The notes below the pieces were generated by a model. That model was not told where the DNA came from, ran no database searches, and worked only from the letters and a program-made list of their open reading frames with translations. Positions 18,732 through 26,399 of a stretch of DNA of 26,399 nucleotides are shown here, in pieces (within the stretch, counting starts at the first letter, position 1; the number at the start of each line of letters is the position of its first letter). Position numbers and translations under genes: made by a program. This stretch comes from Paramacrobiotus richtersi (lineage: Eukaryota > Tardigrada > Eutardigrada > Parachela > Macrobiotidae): positions 1 through 26,399 of the forward strand of contig JAQGAU010000551.1 of assembly GCA_034698045.1 (NCBI GenBank). Reading direction: 5' to 3'.

Positions 18732-19136
18732 ATTTAAATTTTTTTATTTAAATTTGTTTATTTAAATTTATTTTTTCACATTTATTTACTTGAATTTATT
18801 AATTTTTAGAGAAGTCGAATATATGATAGCAGCACGAGCGATTGTTCCACACTGTTTATCAGTTGCCCCGTGGGCAGATTTAATTTGGCTGTTGTTTTTT
18901 TACTGCTTAAGATAAAATGATGAATAATTATCAGTTAACCTACACAGTAACTTGATTAATAAACTTGTGCCAGTTTAGTCAGACTCTGCAGACGGCGCAG
19001 AGAGTGTTTCGCGTGTTAGTGGCGGTGTTTATGCCTTGCTACCGTTTGTTCATATAAAAACTGATTCTGGAGGAAGGTGATTTAAATTTCGGAACGTGAG
19101 AGATGGAGGTGATGAGTGCATCGTATTGAAGTGGCT

Positions 19137-19200
19137 TTTATTAAGATGGCCGGTGCATCTCGTGCCCAATTTGACACAGAGTAACGGTCTCTTAATTTTT
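19137..19200. repeat. 64-bp direct repeat, copy 2
   Basis: It differs from copy 1 at two positions and lies 469 bases downstream. It runs directly into the PPP4R3-like exon. Confidence 0.9.
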
Positions 19201-20190
19201 CGGAACTTTATCATACAACGGGATGTGCTGAAAAATGTCCTGTTGCTACTGCAATCGTCGCATCAGTTTCTGGTTGTAACCGTTATACGAGTTTTACGAC
19301 AGATCGCCGGTAGGCAGGTGTACAGTGATATCGTTGAGTAGCGGCTGGGGTCCAAGGAAAGAAAGTGTTACCAGAGAATACGCTGGAACGACTATGGTAT
19401 TCGCTAAAATTACTAACACTGATGGAAATTTTTAATTTGGATATCGCTTTTTTTAACCGTTGAATTTAGCTTCGGAAGCTGAATTAGGTCCGTAGAGTAT
19501 GTTCTGTATTTTTTTTATAATTTATCAATGGATAATTGCTGCTTTTGCAGTGCAATAGGTTGTGTAGCGTTTCGTAGTACGATGGCTTTATTAGCGGTTG
19601 TATACGTTCGAATTGGGCATTGACAGAGATCGGCCGATTAGCCCCTTCTTTTTTCTGTTGATAATAATTTTATAGCACTGTTGTGAAAAGTGCGAATAAA
19701 AAATAATACAAATCCTAAAAAATGAGACCGAATAAAAATTCGGATATATGAAGTATAAACCATTATTTTTCTTCGGATTGAACGATGACTTATACAACCG
19801 TTACATCGAATGCGGCGACCTTCTGAAACCGGTCGTTGATTTATTCCAGAAGGACGGTCGGCGCTACAACGTTCGTCAACTCAGCCATCCGGGAGCATTT
19901 TGAACTCGTTTTTCTGGAAGGCATCTACGTGATAGGCCTATACTGGGCCATGGTTGTTCCGTTGTGCTTCAATAAGACCGTTCATAATCTCAACGTCCTC
20001 TACCAGACCCACGTACACCAATCCCTCTCGTGAACCCATCCGCATCTCGCTGCTGAACCGGAAATGGCGGGGTCGGAAAGGCTCTGATGAAGCGGATGAG
20101 CATGGTGCCCAGCGGGGGTCGAAGCGGTTCCGACGGGATGAACTGGAGCTGGATGGGTGAAGAGCAGTGGTTTGAGAATGAGGAACATAG
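19190..20190 (+). pseudogene. PPP4R3 (SMEK/PSY2, protein phosphatase 4 regulatory subunit 3) fragment
   Basis: PPP4R3 targets protein phosphatase 4 to its substrates. Exon-like block 1 (to 19309) reads FRNFIIQRDVLKNVLLLL and VIRVLRQIAG, matching the KNYIINKD.L.RVL and ALR...IIG region of SMEK. Block 2 from 19776 reads GLNDDLYNRYIECGDL, PVVDLFQKDGRRYN, then after one extra base at 19871 FVNSAIREHFELV, matching GLKDEFYNRYI, PVV and RYNLLNSAV.E.FE. Later RFRRDELEL (about 20128) and, one frame over, EEQWFENEE (about 20159) match the conserved R.RRDA..L...EE.WF segment. The intron 19310-19775 is phase 1, but its 3' end reads TTCG instead of TTAG. With two or more frame changes and missing ends, this is a decayed genomic copy. 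The N-terminal domain was not found. Confidence 0.8.
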
Positions 20191-21079
20191 GGGTGGGATG
20201 TGGAGATGGAATGTGTGGCGGAAGCGGAGAAGGGCGGGATGGAGAGTTTATTAAGGATTAATTGGGCACCGCTGGTGAACGGCCTTCGCCGGTAATTATT
20301 ACATACCGGTTACTTAAGCTGATATCTCATTAGAAGCTTGGAATATGTGGACAGAAAGCTTGGTGTGATAGTTCTCCTGTTTTTCCCCTCAAGATTTCTC
20401 AATGGTCTAAAATGGTTGTTTTTTCATTTCCTGTAGAAATACGGTTTCTTAGTAAATGCAGAATTGTTTCTAAAATTAAAAAAAACCATTCCGCGAGATT
20501 TTCGAATCAGGTATAAAAGATGTATAATGGACAGTTTCGGGGGGTTTGTTACAGTTTTCTCATAATATACTGGCTACATGGAAGCGTGCGAACCGTTAAA
20601 AGTGCGTGCTGGCTGGTACAATCAGTTCACATAGTCGTAGTGCAAGGGTCAGCTGATCCGATTTGAACTAGAGCTTAAATGTGCATTTTTGGCTGGAAGT
20701 GTTACGGTGTTCCGTGTTTTAGAGGGTATTTAAACGAGATAAGGTAAGCAAATGCAGTAAGCAGGAGAAATTGATCGACTGTAATACTGCACTATTATTA
20801 ATTGTGTAAGTTTCCGAGTAATTCACGTAACCGTGACAAGATTAATACTATATTGAATGGTCCTTTTATTACTAAATATTTTTCGGTATGTGACATTCAC
20901 GTATACGGCAGGTCAGTGTCCAGTTCGAAGAGATTGTACGTATCGGTACCAGAGTGGCTGGTTTTGTTGCAGATTGAGATGTGACTAAGATTGTTTGACA
21001 AATTCACAAGAACAAAAATCAGTGTCGGTATAGTACGATAATTAGTAACATTTAAGCTGTGAAATGGTGTTCGTTACAG
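20191..21079. other. Intergenic region, no gene recognised
   Basis: It begins with a purine-rich tail of the PPP4R3 fragment. A TATAAAAG occurs at about 20512 without a coding sequence that I can connect to it. No other feature is supported. Confidence 0.35.
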
Positions 21080-21461
21080 GGTAACGCCGACGATGACGCC
21101 AGCACCTTCCCGGGCTCGATTGCCCTGCAAGTCCACCGCGTAAAGTGCCCCTCGGATCTCCGTCATTAAGCTGTCACTGCCTCCCTGGCATCGGGCAATC
21201 CAATCCGGTAAGTTAACACCCCGCCCGACATCTACACCAACGGCCCGTTGAATTTCTCCCCCGACAACCACGTCACCTTCTCCTGCCAGAGCTACGAGAG
21301 AGGCCTCGGAATCCTCCCGGCGCCTGTCCCCTCTGCATCCGGCCAGTACACTCGGCTGACCCTCCCTAGGGGCCTGTTCGGACGAGGAGGCCGCGACACC
21401 GGAGACGAACGGTACCGGAGAGGAGTATTCCAGGAGGGAGAAGCACCGGAAGTGACGTCAT
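21080..21461 (+). other. GC-rich exon-like island of unknown origin
   Basis: A GC-rich block in AT-rich surroundings, bounded by a TTCGTTACAG acceptor at about 21079 and an internal ATCCG|GTAAGT donor at about 21211. Possible peptides are DDDASTFPGSIALQV and, further on, PPDIYTNGPLNFS and HVTFSCQSYERGLG. The second vaguely recalls a sushi/CCP or Ig-type cysteine pattern, but I cannot assign it. A stop (TAA) interrupts the first part. It may be another captured gene fragment. Confidence 0.25.
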
Positions 21462-22769
21462 AAGGGAAAATGGAAACTGGAGGGAAGGTTAAAGCTGTTT
21501 CTGGCGTTATGCGTTTGCCTGCCGTGTTAACTCTGATGGCTGTCAAAGTTTAGCCATTCAAAGGAGCCACTCGGCTGTATATTGGACAGTGGTGTGGTCT
21601 ACGAATGCAGCCATAGTACGGGAGTGGACAAGGTTGCGCTAATGACCTACTGTCGTCTGCGGTGCGCCGTACATTGTGTGGTTCGTTTCGCACTAAGCCT
21701 ATATCACATGTCCTGTCTGCAGTGACTCTGTACAAGGTTTTACACCACAGTGGCGGTATTTTGTGTAATCCAGAGAACAACGTTCAGCTCGGCAATCTCC
21801 CGACAATAAGTCGCGGATCCATGCGGAATGTTTTGCACCGCAAATGTGGGGATTTGGCGAACGCGGAAGGCTGTAAAATGCTCATATAATTACGTAAGCT
21901 GACTGTTTGGCAGTTATCACAGAATGACGGGAGAAGTGGTTTGCAAAATAGTGATATGAAAAATGCTTTACCACTCTGAATGTTTCTGTTATGAAATATA
22001 GCGCTTTTGTTTGCGTAGTTTCCGTCTTGATGAAATTACTGTTTTGCCTGGGAAGCACAGAAATAGACATTTTTTTGGTAATGGTATTCATGACCTTCGG
22101 TGTCATGTCTGCCATCGAGATCGAGTCCGCCGCGAACCGGTCATTTTTTTCTCGGTCTTGCCAGAAACTGAATTAAGTTTCGTCTGTCTGAAATCGCAAC
22201 AACTGCTCACGGGATGCAATGGAGTCACACGACTGGACGGGATGTAATGCAGTTACACAATTTGATACATACACGACCTTTCGCGCACACCCTTTGCTTT
22301 TATTGTGCAGTGGCCCAGAAACCATCGTCCCAATTAGCGCGAGAAGGAACAGTAGCCAAAATCAAACTAGCGTTACCGCGCATAATTCCCACGCTTAAGC
22401 CTTAAACCCTGAAACAAGAAACAAGTAGATCGGACCATTTGCTTATACAGCACACACAACCTCTGCTCGATTTTAACAATACTGAATTACATTTCACTGT
22501 TCTAGCCTATCTTCGTTTGTTTTCGCATCAGGTGTGCCTGCTTACTTAACAGTTAACACTTGGATTTTTGTTGAGCAGTTTACGATGAATGCTGGCTTTG
22601 ATGAATAAAAGTTAGTTCACTAGTCAGCGCAGTTTGAATTTCCACTTTCCTTCCTTTAACTACGTTTAGGCTTATGAAATGTGGCTATTTCGCGCAACTT
22701 GCGTACTGCATGAGAATTTTAATTGCAAGTAACTACACTGGTTTATTCATTTAGAGCGCTGCTCAAAAC
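21462..22769. other. Intergenic region with small repeats only
   Basis: No gene is supported. Two copies of CGGGATGYAATGSAGTYACAC stand 28 bases apart at 22210-22230 and 22238-22258. Open frames in this stretch have no recognisable domain. Confidence 0.35.
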
Positions 22770-23090
22770 AAAGGTTGACACGGCACGCAAAAGATAACTA
22801 CACAACTTCCGGCTGGCAATGTGAACTCGTAAGGAGCGGTACGTCCGTTTTGTCGATTTTGCATGTGGACCAGATGGATGAGCATCTTTCCGTTTGGAAG
22901 CGTATTTGCTTGACAAGTGTATAATGCATTAAATAAGGTATGACGGTAAATACCGCAAGTGGGAAAGCAGGACTCAGTACTTCTGTGACAACTGAATGCC
23001 AACGACAATGCGTACATATTTTGCTACAATCATAGTGACACCGAGGAGCGAGAATCCTGGACATCCTTTGCGGCAACGTGCCGTTTATTC
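22770..23090 (+). pseudogene. F-box family fragment F (A/D type), heavily decayed
   Basis: Across three frames the plus strand still carries the N-terminal domain of the family. VRFVDFACGPDG at about 22842 matches DFRCGPNRM and DFGCGPDRM of A and D. SIFPFGSVFA at about 22879 matches VVPYGRVFR. YRKWESR at about 22951 matches the RKWESR that A has and D lacks. It is followed by LNANDNAYIF, comparable to LKQNDHVEIL. Frame changes and stops separate these pieces and no F-box remains. It lies tail-to-tail with member C and seems closest to member A. Confidence rests on the order and spacing of the matches, not on any single one. Confidence 0.6.
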
Positions 23091-23432
23091 AGATTGTGTG
23101 ACGAGTGATAGGAATGTTACGCTCTCCTCTTTATACAGTTACAGTACTCCTCTCCTCTTTATCCCTCTCCTCTGTATTAACAATTTTTAGTAATGCCGTG
23201 TACTCTCAAGCTGGAGTTTACCCCGTTGCACAGAAAGAAATATTTCACTTCGGGCCGCTGGCCAGTACACAATAGCAACCAACCCAAAGAAAAAAACCTT
23301 GCAGAGTTCAGTCAGAATAACAAAACAGAAACTGAAAGCGCGGTATTTATGGTAAAGGATTACTAATCGAACAGTCCAGACGGAGAGCCGATATATAACG
23401 ACAATATGATCGCACATTACATTTCCGTTCCC
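23091..23432. other. Spacer downstream of member C
   Basis: It has a pyrimidine-rich run with repeated CTCCTCTTTAT at about 23118-23175. No coding or clear polyadenylation signal for member C was found. Confidence 0.35.
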
Positions 23433-24797
23433 TTATGCTAAGGCTGGGTAAAACATCCAATTTCTGCAGTAATATATCGCCTTTTCGACTGCCACAATAG
23501 CCAGTGTGGTCATGTTTTCCCATTCTATCGTCGGTAGATCTTCGGCCAACCATCGTTCCTCTCGGCTTTCACCTTGCCCTTTTATTACACTCTCCAGACC
23601 ATTGATAATCTGCAAACAGAAAACCATATTTCTTGCAAAATTCTCCCGTTACACTGCATGGAAATCTACCTTCAGAACACGAGCCCTGCATGAGCTAGAA
23701 GAATGACATCCTGCAGACAGGTGCCACCGAATACTCTTGATGTCCGCTTCGCGATCACAATGCTCTACATTTTGTGCAACAGTTGTCCACCACTGCGCGG
23801 CGAAATCAGCGTTAGTTAAATCAATGCGTCCGGATTGGATCCTTACGTATAATGTGTCGTTCAAGCACTCGGAAAAGTTAACCCCGACGATAAACTTAGC
23901 TTGACGAAAAACCACACATCGACACACGGATGATAGAAACGACAGTTCGTCGCTAACGCCAGTGCCAATTGTATAACTATGACAGATATTGTTTCGCTCT
24001 TTCAATACTAGTGCCATTAAGGTACGACCATATTTGGCCACAAGCAACTTCAGAAGACGGCAGACTGTTGAAAAATGGTCATCCATGCAATGGACGACAA
24101 CGACCGTTGTTACGGCGCACCACACGTTGCTTATGCAGCTCACCGACATACGCGCATCCTCATCGAGATAAATGATTCGGTGGGACACTGTTTTTATGAT
24201 TTGGTCCCACAGTTTGCACACGATCCGCATCTTTATACACGGAACGGTCTCCAGGCATTTCAGCAGCTCTTTCAGCAGATCAAACGGCATTTCATTAATT
24301 CTCAACTCCAGGGGCAGCCGACGATCCAGGTCAACTGGGATGTCGTCCTTGCTGTTGATCAGCAACGTCTCCAATTCCACCGCATCACAAGGAAGACGAA
24401 GCTGCCTCAGGGGAACAACGGCAGTCACTTGAGTGCCGTTCGGCGTAAAAAGCTTTACGAATCCGTGTATGGTAAGCTGATAAGACGAGGAATCCCGTAC
24501 AGAATAAACAGCCCTCCCTGAATACCATTTCCACGGCTCGTCTGGCTGCAGTTGCAGCAGCACTTCAACGGGCTCACCGCTTTCAATCTCGCAGATCCTC
24601 TGAACGTCGGGCTTGTCGGTGCTGTACCTGTAAACGCTCCCAAACGGCACGGAAGCGAGCGATTTCGGTGCGTAGTCAAAATCAACGATCAGGCCATTAG
24701 GTTCCTTTGCGATCACCTGGGCATGGTGCAGCAGTCCATCATTTCCACGGACCGCAACGGAATTTCGCTGGACCACCCAGTAATGTGGAAAAGGCAT
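23433..24797 (-). CDS. F-box family member C, intact (about 434 residues)
   Basis: A predicted F-box protein, likely a substrate adaptor of an SCF-type ubiquitin ligase. Exon 1 runs from 24797 down to 23670 (376 codons). A 60-bp phase-0 intron (23669-23610, AAG|GTAGAT to GTTTGCAG) leads to a 58-residue last exon ending in TAA at 23433-23435. Domain order: family N-terminal domain at residues about 12-60 (VAVRGNDGLLHHA, VPFGSVYRY), VEVLLQLQPDEPWKWYSG at 77-94, RQLRLPCDAVELETLL at 131-146, F-box at about 165-202 (INEMPFDLLKELLKCL, MRIVCKLWDQII), then a C-terminal half with VVVVHCMDDHF and SYTIGTGVSDELSF. The last exon (IINGLESVI...) aligns with that of B. No stop or frameshift was seen. The first Met at 24797 is a plausible start; the frame is open a short way upstream. 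Confidence 0.8.
23610..23669 (-). other. Predicted 60-bp terminal phase-0 intron of member C
   Basis: The donor is GTTCTGAAG|GTAGAT, and the acceptor TTTTCTGTTTGCAG. Without splicing the protein would end five codons later (VDFHAV). With splicing it continues for 58 residues that match the last exon of member B. Confidence 0.75.
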
Positions 24798-24997
24798 TCC
24801 CGAGTGCTTAACCTTTACGGCATCCGAACGACAGCTTATTTCGGCAAGGACAGCCTTGTCAGACGGCTTCTAACGGAAGCAAGACAGCCGTTATAGTGCG
24901 CAATAAAAACTGCATAAATAATACACTGTAATGTTGCTACTAATTGTCGCCTATTGTAAGATGAAAAGCGAATGCAAGAATTTTCCATGTAAAGATA
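24798..24997 (-). promoter_or_regulatory. Short spacer between members D and C, putative promoter of C
   Basis: Only about 200 bases separate the predicted stop of D from the first ATG of C. AT-rich sequence occupies the D side. No specific element is recognisable; it must contain the 3' end of D and the 5' signals of C unless the two are co-transcribed. Confidence 0.3.
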
Positions 24998-26285
24998 TCA
25001 GTTCTGGTTCAACTCTTCGAGAACCTTGTGAACGGCCGTAATGACCCATGCCTGCGTCAAAGCTGTCATGTCGATCCAGTTCCGTATCTGTCAATGAACA
25101 TACCTTCGTAGTGTTGTGTTGGTTACATTCCGCAATTTGTTCGTCAATCCAGCTTTTTATTTCTACATAATCTGGATTCGACTTATGACGGAAGCCCTGA
25201 AAGGACAGCAATTTCCAGAATCGCTCCGCAAAACCATCTTCCCTGATATCGATCCATTTTTCTTGTACGCCAACTCGCACCGATACATAATAGTAGGGTT
25301 CCGGCTTAGGTAGCCCAATGAACCGGCATATCGAGCTAAAGGAAGCCACGGTATCCTTCAGACTCTCGAGTTCCTCGCAGCACGGTCCCATGCTGAATGA
25401 CATTCCCTCAAACCGTACGGCGGTGAGACGACGATATCCGTACTCAGCGGCGCTGCGCTTGAGCAAAACGCTGAAAGATCGCAGTAAATCATGGCGGTCG
25501 TCCATCTCACAGCATAACACAACAACGACTCGGGTCCTCGTGGTCCACAGATTATGCAAATATGACGCACCGGCACTGTTCAGGTCACCATACTTCAAGT
25601 GTACAATCGTCCCGGCTGTGGCCATAATAATGTCGTTCCAGAGTTCGCAAACACGACGGACCGCTCGTTGATCCCATGTCACCATACACTCGAACATTTC
25701 ACCCAGTAACGCTTTTGGTAAATGGTTCACGTTAAAATCCAGTGGTAGGTGATAGTGCACAACATAGGCCGTTGGTCGGGTGCTCCAGATTCGTACCGGT
25801 TGTATTTCATCACGCACCGGTCGGATTTGTTGTCCTGGTACGATGATTTCAACGGTTTGTCCGCGTGGCAGTAAGACGCTGACATGGCCGAAATACCCGC
25901 TCTTGAAATCAGCTGCCAGAAGTCTTCCTGGATGCCATTTCCATCGCTGGTCGTTTTTGGCTTGCAGCAGCACCTCCACCTTGTCTATCTCTTTCAACGG
26001 CGTTGCGATGTGACTGTGCGATTTACGATGGTCCCCTGCGTTGTAGAATTTGCACCATGAGGTAAAGATGTGTGTCAAGTGGAAGACCCGGCCGACAGGA
26101 ACAATGCGCATCCGATCTGGTCCACATCCGAAATCGATGAGGAAACCATCGCTTTCCTGGTGAATCAGCAGTCCGTAGTGGAATAGACCGTCGCCTCCTT
26201 GGACGGAGACGGCATTGTCTTTTCCAACTTTGCCAGGATAGACTATGGCCGACATGTCTCCGGTCATGATATCGGAAGGAAACAT
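24998..26285 (-). CDS. F-box family member D, intact (about 411 residues in view)
   Basis: A predicted F-box protein, likely an SCF-type adaptor with unknown substrate. Order of parts: N-terminal domain at residues about 20-70 (NAVSVQGGDGLFHYG, DFGCGPDRM, VPVGRVFHL), EVLLQAKNDQRWKWHPG at 104-120, GYFGHVSVLLPRGQTVEIIVPGQQIR at 130-155 region, F-box at about 186-220 (VNHLPKALLGEMFECM, VRRVCELWNDII), then the C-terminal half. An open frame runs on to a TAG at 24951. A better model removes a 52-bp phase-0 intron (25103-25052, ACGAAG|GTATGT to TTGACGCAG) after Lys394 and ends with AWVITAVHKVLEEL and TGA at 24998-25000, as in the other members. An acceptor with phase 2 (GTTGTCATTGCAG, about 26293) just before the first ATG, as in member A, implies a 5' exon beyond the window. 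Confidence 0.8.
25052..25103 (-). other. Predicted 52-bp terminal phase-0 intron of member D
   Basis: GTATGT donor after a Lys codon and an acceptor at GACGCAG. Same phase and same residue context as the last intron of B, C and E. Length is not a multiple of three, so splicing changes the C-terminus. Confidence 0.6.
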
Positions 26286-26399
26286 GTTTTGCCTGCAATG
26301 ACAACAATAAAAATAAACTGGCTATTTTTCTGGACCATCTTGCTGTAACTTGTAAATATCATTATTTTTGGTGCGAATGCATTCGCTCTCAGTTTCGCT
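26286..26399 (-). other. 5' intron of member D
   Basis: The minus strand has a T-rich tract and TTGTCATTGCAG about 7 bases before the first ATG of D. No donor is convincing inside the window, so the upstream exon probably lies beyond the edge. Confidence 0.45.

Noticed and set aside
5883..20190. The housekeeping fragments as retrotransposed (processed) pseudogenes.
   Set aside because: Introns with GT-AG borders and matching phases are retained, and there is no poly(A) tail.
20510..20640. TATAAAAG at about 20512 as a promoter.
   Set aside because: No start codon with a recognisable coding sequence follows, and AT-rich DNA gives such matches by chance.
24075..24521. Plus-strand 148-codon open frame.
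   Set aside because: It is antisense to the well-supported coding sequence of member C and has no domain of its own.
1..26399. CRISPR arrays, bacterial operons, integrons or phage genes.
   Set aside because: No regularly spaced repeats of that type; the gene structure is clearly eukaryotic.

Overview
This is eukaryotic, animal-type DNA. Coding stretches are interrupted by short GT-AG introns (about 48-82 bp in the best models), intergenic DNA is AT-rich, and there are no operons or Shine-Dalgarno sites. Protein similarity (chaperonin CCT3, ubiquitin E1, PPP4R3/SMEK, a PIF/Harbinger transposon) points to an invertebrate. A tardigrade is my guess, from the look of the F-box family, but I cannot prove it from this window.

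Edges (1-5.6 kb and 22.8-26.3 kb): both ends hold members of one divergent F-box family. Each has an unnamed N-terminal domain with a DGL...DF.CGP...VP.G.V core, then a PWKWY-type segment, an F-box near the middle, a C-terminal half, and a last small exon after a conserved phase-0 intron. On the left, three members run on the plus strand: E (3' end only), A (one in-frame TAA) and B (two frameshifts). On the right, two intact members, D then C, run on the minus strand. A resembles D and B resembles C, so the A-B and D-C pairs face each other across about 18 kb as a diverged inverted duplication. A decayed sixth fragment (F) lies at 22.8-23.1 kb on the plus strand.

Middle (5.9-20.2 kb): a graveyard of broken, intron-containing pieces of conserved genes, all on the plus strand. 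They are CCT3 (5.9-7.0 kb), UBA1 (7.5-14.1 kb), a ubiquitin-like-domain gene that may be BAG6-like (14.1-16.8 kb) and PPP4R3 (19.1-20.2 kb). The UBA1 piece stops just before the region of its catalytic cysteine and runs in frame into the ubiquitin-like domain. An almost complete PIF/Harbinger transposon with 35-bp terminal inverted repeats (9065-12563) sits in a UBA1 intron. It carries a spliced DDE transposase on the minus strand and a Myb/SANT-like protein on the plus strand. A palindrome of about 650 bp lies at 17.35-18.0 kb.

Remaining stretches (0.8-2.2, 18.0-19.1, 20.2-22.8 kb) are AT-rich with small repeats and no gene I can recognise. Overall the window looks like a fast-evolving accessory region where an F-box family is duplicating and decaying around a block of duplicated gene debris and a DNA transposon.
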